Positions 1-7,866 of a stretch of 10,782 nucleotides of DNA are shown in pieces. The notes under the pieces were generated by a model that was not told the DNA's origin, did no database searches, and saw only the letters and a list, made by a program, of their open reading frames with translations. This DNA is from Bacteroides sp. (GTDB taxonomy: Bacteria; Bacteroidota; Bacteroidia; Bacteroidales; Bacteroidaceae), in NCBI GenBank assembly GCA_030151885.1, contig JASLCG010000082.1:1-10782 (forward strand). Reading direction: 5' to 3'. A program made the position numbers and the translations under genes. Position 1 is the stretch's first letter, and each line of letters opens with the position of its first letter.

Positions 1-77
1 ACGAGGTATTTAATGAGAGAGGTATTGGGTTCCCATTTCCTCAACTTACAATTCATCAAGCTGGTGAGGGAAAATAA
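1..77 (+). CDS. C-terminal end of a probable MscS-type mechanosensitive channel (5' truncated)
   Basis: Only the last 24 codons are in the window, reading in frame from position 3 to a TAA at 75-77. The visible peptide includes FNERGIGFPFPQLTIH. This fits the end of the MscS cytoplasmic domain, where a conserved 'I-x-x-PFPQ-x-x-(I/V)-x' strand forms the C-terminal beta barrel. MscS proteins are inner-membrane channels that release solutes under hypo-osmotic shock. The gene converges on the metal-efflux operon and ends about 16 nt before the shared terminator. No functional link to the metal genes is implied. The call rests on one short motif, so the exact subfamily cannot be given. Confidence 0.65.
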   Translation, partial: EVFNERGIGFPFPQLTIHQAGEGK

Positions 78-92
78 CTCTATATCTATATT

Positions 93-131
93 AAAAGAAA
101 GGGTTGAGTGTAATTACACTCAACCCTTTTT
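93..131. terminator. Bidirectional intrinsic terminator between convergent genes
   Basis: A perfect 26-nt palindrome at 101-126 (arm GGGTTGAGTGTAA) has an A-rich tract on its left (AAAAGAAA, 93-100) and five T residues on its right (127-131). Read on the plus strand it is a GC-topped stem followed by a U tract, suited to end the MscS-like gene. Read on the minus strand the left tract becomes TTTCTTTT, suited to end the efflux/two-component operon, whose last stop codon (132-134) directly abuts the T tract. Because the palindrome has no spacer, the real loop would be a few central AT pairs. Confidence 0.88.
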
Positions 132-1490
132 CTATGTAAATAAAATAGTAATGGTTGTGCCTTGACTAACAACTGATTCTATCTTATATTTTATATTGTT
201 TTTTTCTAATATCCGTAAAGCGATAGAAAGTCCTATTCCTGATCCTGCTTTATAGCTTGCGTTATCTGCTCTATAAAAAGGCTTGCTTATAAACTCGAGT
301 TGTTCTTTTGGAATACCTATTCCATTATCTCTAATAATAAGTTTGAGCTGTTCTGCAGTAGAACTTAATGAAATTGTAACATCTTTACCATTAGAGTATT
401 TAGCAGCATTTTCAATTAAGTTAGATAATGCCATAGTAATCTGTGTTCTGCCACAAGCAACTTCTATTAATAAGTCTTCTTCACTACTACACTCATTGAC
501 GAATATTAATTTAGTGTTGCTGTGGTTTGCTTTAGTTCTCTGTATAATTTTTTGTATTAATACACCTAAGTCTATAATGTCAGAGGTAAGTTCTGAGTAG
601 TTGTTAGAGTGAATGTCTGAAATAGCTAATAATGTGTTAATAATTTGATTTAAACCTTCTACTTCATCTATCAATTTATTGCATAATTCTCTATACTCTT
701 CTGGAGTTCTATCTTTTATTGAAAAAACTTCTAAATTACCTCTAATAGCGGCAATTGGAGTCTTAAACTCGTGAGTAACATATCTAACGAAGTTTTTTTG
801 AATTATAAAAGTCTCTTCAAGTTGCTTTAGTAGCTTGTTCAATATAATAATTAGTTCATCTAGCTCATCTTTAGAATTAGGAGATACTAACTGTAGGTCT
901 TTTTTCTTTTTATCAATAAGGTCAAGTGCTGCTTTATTTATATCTCTAAAAGGTTTAAAGGCCCTGTAAGCTATTAATTTACTAATTGAGCATACCATGA
1001 TACTACTAAAGAGTAGCCCTAAGGATAAGAGTATTATTAAAGTTTCCTGTTGCTTTTGTAGGAGTTCTTTTTTCTCTTTAGCTACAATAACAAAGTTTCC
1101 CTCATTATCTCTATAGAAAATTCCGTATGCATAATAATAATCGTCTGTAAAATAATAGGAGCTATTTGTTCGTATAGTATCTAATATATCATTTGGTACA
1201 GTATCTAAACTAAGTCCATACTTTATGCTATTATCATCGGCATAAACCTGGTAATAAATATTTGAAACAGATTCTTTATATTCATCTTTCACATGAGCAA
1301 AGTCTTTGGGTGCTAGCTCATCTTCTTCTAAGTGAAATATAGCACTTATGTTTGCAGCATTTTTAAGTTGCTGAAATATAGAATATGTAGCATATTGAGA
1401 ATATGTTATTAAGAACAAAATGCTAATTACTATGAAAACAGTAGTAAATAGCAATGTGTTCCAGTAAACAAGTTTAGTTTGTACTTTCAT
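132..1490 (-). CDS. Two-component sensor histidine kinase (HAMP/HisKA/HATPase type)
   Basis: This 452-residue inner-membrane kinase would sense a signal and phosphorylate the response regulator encoded just upstream (gap 2 nt). TM1 spans about residues 9-30, a periplasmic sensor region about 31-148, and TM2 about 149-170, followed by a HAMP-like linker. The H box (THEFKTP) places the phospho-accepting histidine at H240. The N box (NLIENAAKYS) is near 357-366 with N361, the G1 box DNGIGIP is at 388-394, the F box FISKPFYRAD at 400-409, and the G2 box GSGIGLS at 416-422. All catalytic elements look intact. The sensor region has no Met-, Cys- or His-rich cluster of the sort expected for a copper ligand site. 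It is rich in Tyr and Asp (for example around 111-127). Being last in an RND efflux operon suggests a CusS-like metal or envelope sensor, but the ligand is not shown by the sequence. Confidence 0.95.
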   Translation of the reverse strand: MKVQTKLVYWNTLLFTTVFIVISILFLITYSQYATYSIFQQLKNAANISAIFHLEEDELAPKDFAHVKDEYKESVSNIYYQVYADDNSIKYGLSLDTVPNDILDTIRTNSSYYFTDDYYYAYGIFYRDNEGNFVIVAKEKKELLQKQQETLIILLSLGLLFSSIMVCSISKLIAYRAFKPFRDINKAALDLIDKKKKDLQLVSPNSKDELDELIIILNKLLKQLEETFIIQKNFVRYVTHEFKTPIAAIRGNLEVFSIKDRTPEEYRELCNKLIDEVEGLNQIINTLLAISDIHSNNYSELTSDIIDLGVLIQKIIQRTKANHSNTKLIFVNECSSEEDLLIEVACGRTQITMALSNLIENAAKYSNGKDVTISLSSTAEQLKLIIRDNGIGIPKEQLEFISKPFYRADNASYKAGSGIGLSIALRILEKNNIKYKIESVVSQGTTITILFT

Positions 1491-1492
1491 AA

Positions 1493-2176
1493 TTACTTAG
1501 AGCGTATTATGTAGCCTCTACCTTTTACTGTTTCTATGAGCTTAGGCGCATCTTCTATTTCTACTTTATTGCGTAGATAAGATATATAAACATCAACAAT
1601 ATTAGTATTAGATTGATAGTCGTGTCCCCAAACGGAGTTTAATATTTCTGCTCTAGACATAACCTTATCAATATGTTGCATTAATAAATGAAGTAACTTA
1701 AACTCTTGCAAGGTTAGTTCTATAGTTTTACCAGCTCTTTCAACTCGATGTTCATCTACATTTAATATTAAATCTTGGCAGGTAAGAGCTTCTTTTTTTA
1801 CAATATCAGAAGACATATTAGCCCTACGAGTTAGTGCATTAACACGTGCTACTAACTCTCTAAAATTAAAAGGTTTTGAAAGGTAGTCATCAGCGCCATA
1901 ATCTAGCGCCTTAACTTTATCTTCAGGATCACCTAAGGCACTAACTACTAATATAGGTGTCAATACGCCCTTAAAACGGGCATATTGTAAAATCTCGATG
2001 CCATCAATGTCGGGCAACATAATATCAAGAATAATGATATCCCAGTTAGATTTTGATATCTGTTCTCTAGCATCAACTCCATTTTCTGCAAGTGTTACAA
2101 AGTATCCAGACTCTTCAAGCCCTTTAACCATGAAGTCACTTATTCTTTTGTTATCTTCAACTAAAAGTAAGTCCAT
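1493..2176 (-). CDS. OmpR/PhoB-family response regulator
   Basis: This 227-residue cytoplasmic DNA-binding regulator has a full receiver domain at about residues 2-115. The acidic pocket is E7/D8, the phospho-acceptor D51 (ILDIMLPD), the switch residue S79 and the conserved lysine K101 (SKPF). The C-terminal winged helix at about 130-226 carries the family pattern TLQEFKLLHLL, then the recognition region NTNIVDVYISYLRNK, and ends with KGRGYIIR. It lies 50 nt downstream of the RND pump gene and 2 nt before the kinase gene, so regulator and kinase are almost certainly a translated pair in one transcript. Its overall form is like CusR/CopR regulators of metal efflux. Autoregulation of the operon from the promoter near 7711 is likely but inferred. 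No terminator or consensus -7 box was seen in the 50-nt gap. Confidence 0.96.
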   Translation of the reverse strand: MDLLLVEDNKRISDFMVKGLEESGYFVTLAENGVDAREQISKSNWDIIILDIMLPDIDGIEILQYARFKGVLTPILVVSALGDPEDKVKALDYGADDYLSKPFNFRELVARVNALTRRANMSSDIVKKEALTCQDLILNVDEHRVERAGKTIELTLQEFKLLHLLMQHIDKVMSRAEILNSVWGHDYQSNTNIVDVYISYLRNKVEIEDAPKLIETVKGRGYIIRSK

Positions 2177-2226
2177 ATATATTGTCTCTAATATCTAATA
2201 AAGTTACTATATTTTAATAACATAAG

Positions 2227-5200
2227 TTATATCTTAACTGATTTATCTTTTCTATAGGCAAAGTAGAATACTTGTGGAAGTACAGTGAAAGATAAAAGCA
2301 TACATATAATAATACCACCTACAATCATAATAGCTAATGGTTTTTGTATCTCCGACCCCATTCCTGTAGAGAGTGCTGCAGGTAGTAGGCCCATAGATCC
2401 CATAAAAGCAATCATAAGAACTGGTCTAATACGCTGTTTTACGGCATTGTCAATAGCTATCCTAAGGTTGTGGTGTCTCATCATCTCATTTTTCATGATA
2501 GACACTAATAGAATACTATCTATAGAAACTATACCAAATAGTATGATAAAACCTATTCCAGCAGATATGCCAAATATAGTATTAGTTAACCATAATGAAG
2601 CAAAACCACCTATAAGAGCATAAGGAATAGCGCTAGCTGCAATTAGGGTATCTTTAACTGTTTTAAAATTAAAGTATAGTAAAAGAAGTACAATTAGGAG
2701 TGCTATAGGTACTATTATTGTTAAACGTTTTGTAGCTCGTTGTTGGCTTTCGAACTCTCCAGCCCACTCTATTTTATGTTTAGAGGAGATTTGAATGTTT
2801 TGCTCAACAAGTTTTTTAGCCTCAGCTATTGTCGAACCTAAATCTCTATCTCTAATACTAAATCCTACACTTACATATCTGCTATTACCCTCTCTATAAA
2901 TAAATGTAGGACTTGTAATATAACTGATGTCTGATATTTCACTTAGTTTTACCTTATGGCCATTTGATGTTGGTATTAAAATATTCTCTATTTTATCTTT
3001 ATCGTCTCTAAAGGGCTCTTCAAAACGGATAATTACATCGAATATACGATCGTGTTCATAAAACTCTGTAGCAGATTTTCCAGCCAAGGCAAGTTCTAGA
3101 GTAGATTGAGCCTCTGCCATATTAACCCCATATTGTGCTAGCTTTCGCTCATTGATATTAATTCGCAATTCAGGTAGGCCAATACTATTAAAGACATTAA
3201 TATCTTCTATACCTCTAACCTCTTTAATAACATCAGCTGTTTGATATGCTAGTTCCTCAAGTTCGTATAAGTCATTACCAAATATCTTAACAACAAGTGA
3301 GCTTTTTACGCCGGCAACGTATTCTTCCACATTATCCTGAATGGGTTGGCTGAATCCAAAGTCTATTCCAGGATACTTAGATAGCTTATCTCCAATGGCT
3401 TGTATAAGCTCGTCTTTAGAGAGGTTACTTTTTCTCTCTTTATCGGGTAGTAATTCGGTGTGAAACTCAATATTGAAAAAACCTGTAGGATCTGTTCCGT
3501 CATTTGGTCTGCCCGTTTGTGTTAGTACAAAATCTACATCCTCGAAGCTTCTAATATCTTCTTTCATCTGTTTTGTTAACTCGACAGCTTCGTCTAGATT
3601 TATACTGTTAGGTAGAGTTGCTCGAATATAAATAGCACCTTCGTTCATTTTAGGGATGAACTCTGTACCCCAAAAAGAAAATCTAAAACAACATAAAGTC
3701 AGTAAAATAAGAAAGCTTAATATAGTTGCAACTCTATGTTTAGAACAGAAACTAAAGAGTTTATATATCCCATTAATTAAATTCTTACTGAGCCAATTAT
3801 CCTTTGTTTTGACAGGTTTAGTAAGTAGTATTTTAGCCATAACAGGAACGTAGGTCAAACTTAGAATCAATGAACCTAACAGTGCATAACCTAATGTAAA
3901 AGCTAAAGGTGAAAACATTTTTCCTTCTACTTTTTGAAAAGAGAAGATTGGAAACAGAGCTACCACAAGAATAAGTTGAGCGAAAAAAATATGTGGGGCA
4001 ACTTTGTTTGTGAATTGACGAATAATGCCTCCTTTGGAAATACGCTCAAAGCGATCACCATAAATAATGCTGTTTTTTTCTAGACCTACAAATATAGACT
4101 CTACTATAACTAAAGTTCCTTCTAATAGCAACCCAAAATCTAAAGCTCCCATTGAAATTAGATTGGCTGGAAGGCCTTGTATTCGGAGCATTAAAATAGC
4201 AAATAAGAAAGATAGCGGAATTACAGAAGCCACTATAAGGGTAGTTCTCCAATTATATAGGAAGATAAATACCACTAAAGAGACAAGTATTATGCCTCCT
4301 AGCAAGTTTTCCAGTACAGTATGAACTGTTGAATCTACAAGCTTGGTTCTATCTAAAAAAGGAGTAAGAGTAACTCCATCTGGTAAGATTCGTTCATTAA
4401 GTTCTTCTATCTTCTCTTTAATAGCCGAAATAACGATGTTTGGATTTTCTCCTCTTAGCATAACAACAATACCTTGTACTATATCATCTTTGTCGTTAAG
4501 TCCTACTTGTCCTAATCTAGGCTTAGCAGAGACCTTAACTTTAGCTACATCTTTAACGCAAATAGGTATGTCATTTTCGTTTTTAATAAGTAAGTATTCA
4601 ATATCTTCTACACTTTCCAGTAACCCTACACCTCGTATAGCAAAAGCTTGATTCCCTTTTTTAAGGATATCACCACCAATGTTTATATTACTATTTTCAA
4701 CAGCTTCAAAGAGTTCTAGTGGGGTAATGTCATAGGCTTGTAAAAGATTAGGATCTACTTGTATTTCATAGATTTTTTCTTCACCACCAAAGCTTGTTAT
4801 ATTTGCTACTCCAGGAACGGATAACAGCTCTTTCTCAACAATCCATTCATTGATAGCTGTTAACTCTTTGATAGGCAAATCACCTTCAATAACATATCTA
4901 AAAATTTCTCCTGTAGCTCCAGATGGAGGTTCTATTTCGCACTCTACACCATCAGGAAGATTGATAGACTGCATTTTATTAACTGCCATTTGCTGTGCGT
5001 AGAAGTCTTCTACATCATCTTCAAAAATAACAGTCACTACAGATAAACCAAATAATGAGACAGACCTAACATCTGTTTTTTTAGGTATATTATTCACCTC
5101 CCTCATTATAGGAAGTGATACGAATTTTTCTAATTCTTCTGCACTTCTTCCTGGCCATTGTGAAATAATACGTACTCTGGTGTTTGTAACATCAGGGTAT

Positions 5201-5322
5201 GCTTCAATAGGGGTATGAACATATGCCACTACTCCTGCTATAAGTAAAATACCAGTTAAGAATAGTACAAAAATTTTATGTCTTAGTGCTAGCGTAATAA
5301 TGTTTTTTACAAACTGATGCAT
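2227..5322 (-). CDS. CzcA-family heavy-metal efflux RND pump
   Basis: This 1031-residue inner-membrane proton/metal antiporter is the usual length for the HME-RND family. TM1 is at about 16-35, TM2-TM6 at about 340-505, TM7 at about 530-550 and TM8-TM12 at about 868-1020, with two large periplasmic loops. Family markers include TPIEAYPDVTN (37-47), FGLSVVTVIFEDDV (91-104), PPSGATGEIFRYV (132-144) and FIPKMNEG (555-562). The TM4 signature is DFG (395-397), then E401, E408 and S409. CzcA-type pumps usually read DFG-D-E-N here, and Cu/Ag pumps such as CusA read A-x-G with Met residues. By alignment from memory, CusA's Met triad positions correspond to I566, N617 and E667. Sequence therefore points to a divalent-type or mixed-specificity pump, although the neighbour is a Cu ATPase. 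The start ATG lies 8 nt after the adaptor gene, indicating tight co-expression. The reading frame is intact. Confidence 0.95.
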   Translation of the reverse strand: MHQFVKNIITLALRHKIFVLFLTGILLIAGVVAYVHTPIEAYPDVTNTRVRIISQWPGRSAEELEKFVSLPIMREVNNIPKKTDVRSVSLFGLSVVTVIFEDDVEDFYAQQMAVNKMQSINLPDGVECEIEPPSGATGEIFRYVIEGDLPIKELTAINEWIVEKELLSVPGVANITSFGGEEKIYEIQVDPNLLQAYDITPLELFEAVENSNINIGGDILKKGNQAFAIRGVGLLESVEDIEYLLIKNENDIPICVKDVAKVKVSAKPRLGQVGLNDKDDIVQGIVVMLRGENPNIVISAIKEKIEELNERILPDGVTLTPFLDRTKLVDSTVHTVLENLLGGIILVSLVVFIFLYNWRTTLIVASVIPLSFLFAILMLRIQGLPANLISMGALDFGLLLEGTLVIVESIFVGLEKNSIIYGDRFERISKGGIIRQFTNKVAPHIFFAQLILVVALFPIFSFQKVEGKMFSPLAFTLGYALLGSLILSLTYVPVMAKILLTKPVKTKDNWLSKNLINGIYKLFSFCSKHRVATILSFLILLTLCCFRFSFWGTEFIPKMNEGAIYIRATLPNSINLDEAVELTKQMKEDIRSFEDVDFVLTQTGRPNDGTDPTGFFNIEFHTELLPDKERKSNLSKDELIQAIGDKLSKYPGIDFGFSQPIQDNVEEYVAGVKSSLVVKIFGNDLYELEELAYQTADVIKEVRGIEDINVFNSIGLPELRININERKLAQYGVNMAEAQSTLELALAGKSATEFYEHDRIFDVIIRFEEPFRDDKDKIENILIPTSNGHKVKLSEISDISYITSPTFIYREGNSRYVSVGFSIRDRDLGSTIAEAKKLVEQNIQISSKHKIEWAGEFESQQRATKRLTIIVPIALLIVLLLLYFNFKTVKDTLIAASAIPYALIGGFASLWLTNTIFGISAGIGFIILFGIVSIDSILLVSIMKNEMMRHHNLRIAIDNAVKQRIRPVLMIAFMGSMGLLPAALSTGMGSEIQKPLAIMIVGGIIICMLLSFTVLPQVFYFAYRKDKSVKI

Positions 5323-5330
5323 AAGGTATT

Positions 5331-6389
5331 CTATTTAAGTTGAGTGTAATATAATAGGGGGTTTTTCGATAGAATAGAATCTCCAAGTTGAACTCCTTCT
5401 TGTATAACTGTATTATTTTTATCTTGTTTTAATATTGTTACTTCTTGAATTTTTAAAGCTCCACTTTTCTTTTTTAAAACATAAAATTTATTGTTGTCGA
5501 AAACTAAGCATTCAGAAGGCACATAGATTTTATTTTTAAGATTTTCATTTAATACTTTAACCTCTACTGTAAAGTCTGGTTTAAGGGCAAGATCTTTATT
5601 TTCAAATTCAATTCTTGCTTTCATAACTTTTTCTTCAGGATCTATATATGGAAGAACTTTAACGATTTTTCCATTAAAAAGCTTCGATGGGTATGACGGT
5701 GACTTTATAATAACACTTTGTCCGACAGTTACCTCTTCGATAGATTTAGCATATATATTAGCCATAATCCATAAGTTGTCAATTTGTCCTAATGTATAGA
5801 CCTCATCATCTGGGGTAATTGTTGATGCAGGACTTGCATTTTTACTAAATACATATCCATTGGATTGGGCACTTACTTGGTATATACCTCTGCCAATAGC
5901 ACTTCCATACATTTTTAAAGAAGCCTCTAAGCGTTCTAGAGTAGATTTAGCTTTACTGTACTCTACTTGTGCCTCTATGATTTCTTGTTCCGAAAGAAGT
6001 TTATCTTCGAACATCTGTTCAGATTTTTTAAGTTCTCTTTGTGCTAGTTTAAAATCACCCTGTGCAGACTCAATTTCTGTTTGTAGTTCATAGAATGCGT
6101 CACTTTTAATATTCAGAAGTTTTTGCCCTGCTTTAACATAATCTCCTGCTGTAAAAAAGCTTTTTACCACAATTCCGTCGCTAATGGGTTTGAATACTAC
6201 AATTTCATCCTGATTATAGGTAACTTTTCCATTAAGAGTTAGAACATCTATCTCTTCAAGTGTTTGAGCAGTAACATAGTGTAAATACTCGTATGGAATT
6301 TTATTGTTTTTCTCTTCATTGCTTGTGCTATTTGAAGAGCAAGCTGCTAATGACAATAATGTTATTGCTATAAAATAATATGCTTTCAT
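5331..6389 (-). CDS. Periplasmic adaptor (membrane fusion) lipoprotein of the RND efflux complex
   Basis: This 352-residue adaptor links the RND pump to the outer-membrane channel. It starts with a lipoprotein signal (MKAYYFIAITLLSLAAC) whose lipobox LAAC gives C17 as the lipidated residue, so it is probably membrane-anchored. The first half of a lipoyl-type hairpin is near 66-95 (PISDGIVVKSFFTAGDYVKAGQKL). A helical coiled-coil hairpin follows at about 98-162, and the second lipoyl half is at about 169-200. A beta-barrel domain at about 203-280 includes NLWIMANIY and KPDFTVEVKV. A membrane-proximal domain ends the protein. It has no His-rich or Met-rich N-terminal metal-binding stretch, unlike some CusB/CzcB proteins. 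It sits between the channel gene (9 nt away) and the pump gene (8 nt away), the normal order for C-B-A efflux operons. The sequence does not resolve metal specificity. Confidence 0.94.
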   Translation of the reverse strand: MKAYYFIAITLLSLAACSSNSTSNEEKNNKIPYEYLHYVTAQTLEEIDVLTLNGKVTYNQDEIVVFKPISDGIVVKSFFTAGDYVKAGQKLLNIKSDAFYELQTEIESAQGDFKLAQRELKKSEQMFEDKLLSEQEIIEAQVEYSKAKSTLERLEASLKMYGSAIGRGIYQVSAQSNGYVFSKNASPASTITPDDEVYTLGQIDNLWIMANIYAKSIEEVTVGQSVIIKSPSYPSKLFNGKIVKVLPYIDPEEKVMKARIEFENKDLALKPDFTVEVKVLNENLKNKIYVPSECLVFDNNKFYVLKKKSGALKIQEVTILKQDKNNTVIQEGVQLGDSILSKNPLLYYTQLK

Positions 6390-6398
6390 AATTTATTC

Positions 6399-7685
6399 TT
6401 AATTAAGTTTTACACCAACTGTTGCTTCTAAGATGCTATATTGATTAAATAATTCTTTTTGAGTTTCTAGTAAGATATTTTTAGTGTCTTTATAGGTGTT
6501 CATAAAATCTATAAATTCTATAAGACTTATATTTTGCTTTAAAATATTAGATTCGTATTTATTTAGTAGAAAGTCTAAATCTGCAATGATAGGTTCTTCC
6601 TCAAGTTGATTAAGAAAAAGAAGAGTCTGTTGATAATTTAAAAAAGAGGTGTGTATCTTGTTTCTAAGCTTAATATTCTCTTGTTCTACTTCGAAACTTG
6701 CTAATTTAGTTAATTGTTTAGCAGCTTTAGTATTGGCTTGATTTCTGTTAAAAACTGGTAAGCTAAAGCTAACACCAAAACCAATAAAGTCTTTCCATAC
6801 TCCACCAAATCGGTCATAGTTTGCAGATAAAGTCATATTAGGTATTCTTACAGCACGCTCATAGCTTAAGTTCTGTTGCTGTGCTTCTATTTGGGCTTTA
6901 CCTTTTAAAATAGTAGGGTTGTAGTTTAATAATGAGTATAAGTAATCTACTCCATTTTCAAGTCTCATGCTGTTTGCAGGAATATCTATTTGAACTATCT
7001 CATCCATATTGTAGCCTAACAAACTTTGTATGGTTTCGATTCCACTATTAATATCTTTGTAAGTATCGTTTAACTCCTGCTTTAATTGTAGAGCTTCTGC
7101 TTGAATACGTAGTAGTTCGGTTGGAGCAATATATCCAAGCTCGTACTGTTTTTTATAGTTTGTGATTATAGTATCGTAAATTTTCTTTTGTTGTTCTAAG
7201 ACTGAAGCATACTCCTTTGCATAGTGAAGTTGAAAGACCTCTTCTTTGAACTCTAAAAGCATAGTATGTGTCTTTTCTAAATTTTCGAAAGAGGCTACTT
7301 CTTTATTCTTCTTCTCTTTTCGTATATTTTTACGTCTTTCTCCTCCTAATCTAATTTCTTGGCTCAATTCTAATGAAAATTGCGTATTCTTAGCAAAGTT
7401 TCCAATGATGGGAGGTATTAATTCCTTCTCTCCATCCCTTTGTTTACTAGTGCTCCAAAGGTTTACTTGCTCTATGCTAATTTCTGGGTTGTTTAAAAGT
7501 TTAGCTTCTTTAATAGCTGCATTTGCATTAATAATTTCGGTTTGGGTTGTTACGATAAGCTCAGCATTACGCTGTTTAAACAACTCTTCTGCTTCAGATA
7601 AAGTAATAGTACGCTGACTTTGTACAGGTACAGCGTAAATTAGAATACTAGCAGAGATTAAAAAGTATAAAATTGAATTTTGCAT
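6399..7685 (-). CDS. TolC-family outer-membrane efflux factor (CusC/CzcC-like)
   Basis: This 428-residue protein would form the trimeric outer-membrane exit duct for the RND complex. Its N-terminal signal peptide has a hydrophobic core at about 5-19 and a likely signal peptidase I site after VQSQ (about residue 24). There is no lipobox cysteine, so it is not a CusC-type lipoprotein. Two OEP-like repeats follow: helices and strands at about 28-225 (including QFSLELSQEIRLGGERR and YELGYIAPTELLRIQAEAL) and about 245-428 (including YDRFGGVWKDFIGFGVSFSL and LPVFNRNQANTKAAK). The C-terminus is YSILEATVGVKLN. It is the first gene of the minus-strand operon, with a -7-like box 26-33 nt upstream of its ATG. 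An in-frame TAG at 7716-7718 limits any longer N-terminus, which supports this start. Confidence 0.94.
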   Translation of the reverse strand: MQNSILYFLISASILIYAVPVQSQRTITLSEAEELFKQRNAELIVTTQTEIINANAAIKEAKLLNNPEISIEQVNLWSTSKQRDGEKELIPPIIGNFAKNTQFSLELSQEIRLGGERRKNIRKEKKNKEVASFENLEKTHTMLLEFKEEVFQLHYAKEYASVLEQQKKIYDTIITNYKKQYELGYIAPTELLRIQAEALQLKQELNDTYKDINSGIETIQSLLGYNMDEIVQIDIPANSMRLENGVDYLYSLLNYNPTILKGKAQIEAQQQNLSYERAVRIPNMTLSANYDRFGGVWKDFIGFGVSFSLPVFNRNQANTKAAKQLTKLASFEVEQENIKLRNKIHTSFLNYQQTLLFLNQLEEEPIIADLDFLLNKYESNILKQNISLIEFIDFMNTYKDTKNILLETQKELFNQYSILEATVGVKLN

Positions 7686-7710
7686 AAATAATCTTCGATT
7701 AAGTGTACTG

Positions 7711-7718
7711 CAAAGCTA
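7711..7718 (-). promoter_or_regulatory. Probable -7 promoter box of the efflux/two-component operon
   Basis: On the minus strand these bases read TAGCTTTG, an exact match to the Bacteroidetes -7 consensus TAnnTTTG. The box ends 25 nt before the ATG of the outer-membrane factor gene, so a start point near 7700-7705 would give a short leader of about 15-20 nt. I see no convincing -33 TTTG/TTG at the expected 19-21 nt upstream. This would be consistent with an activator-dependent promoter such as one driven by the encoded response regulator, but that is inference. Confidence 0.55.
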
Positions 7719-7740
7719 TAATTGGAACATTAAAATGAGA

Positions 7741-7758
7741 TTAGAAATATGTTATAAC
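7741..7758. promoter_or_regulatory. Candidate regulator-binding segment upstream of the efflux promoter
   Basis: This stretch holds a TTAGAA hexamer (7741-7746) and an 8-nt perfect palindrome GTTATAAC (7751-7758). It lies about 23-40 nt upstream of the minus-strand -7 box, where an OmpR-type activator could bind. The hexamer is the same as the core of the 7850-7866 dyad, which contains one copy in each orientation. In AT-rich DNA such short matches can occur by chance, so this is a weak call. Confidence 0.25.
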
Positions 7759-7849
7759 TGAAACTAGGGTATATATAAAATAACTAAACAGCTTGTTTTA
7801 TGTAATTTGAATGCAATTTTATATCATATTTATTACATTTTTTTCTCAT

Positions 7850-7866
7850 CTTAGAATTATTCTAAG
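7850..7866. promoter_or_regulatory. 17-nt dyad, likely operator of the regulator-copA promoter
   Basis: CTTAGAAT and ATTCTAAG form perfect 8-nt inverted arms around one central base. The dyad directly abuts the plus-strand -7 box at 7867-7874, so it fills most of the spacer between the -7 and -33 regions. That placement is typical of an operator for a dimeric regulator, whether a repressor or a spacer-bound activator. There is no T tract after it, so it is not a terminator. The likely ligand-responsive candidates are the adjacent MxCxxC/AraC protein or the two-component response regulator. Which one binds cannot be told from sequence. Confidence 0.5.

Noticed and set aside
103..114. The 12-mer GTTGAGTGTAAT occurs here and again at 5339-5350
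   Set aside because: One copy is a terminator arm and the other is at the end of the adaptor gene. There is no extended similarity, and a few 12-nt matches are expected by chance in a window this size.
283..600. Plus-strand open frame of 105 codons opposite the kinase gene
   Set aside because: It lies wholly inside the kinase gene, which has all its catalytic motifs, and its translation shows no recognisable domain. It is an antisense shadow.
2177..2226. The 50-nt gap between pump and response regulator genes as a promoter or terminator
   Set aside because: No TAnnTTTG box on the minus strand and no GC stem with T tract were found. It is best read as an untranslated spacer in one transcript.
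2285..2623. Plus-strand open frame of 112 codons opposite the 3' part of the pump gene
   Set aside because: It is complementary to pump transmembrane coding sequence and reads as low-complexity Ile-rich peptide. Other frames at 3656-3853, 4067-4324 and 4343-4651 are rejected for the same reason.
4055..4252. Minus-strand 65-codon frame inside the pump gene
   Set aside because: It is out of frame within the intact TM4-region coding sequence and shows no domain.
7246..7617. Plus-strand open frame of 123 codons opposite the outer-membrane factor gene
   Set aside because: It mirrors the N-terminal half of a well-supported TolC-family gene and has no motif of its own.
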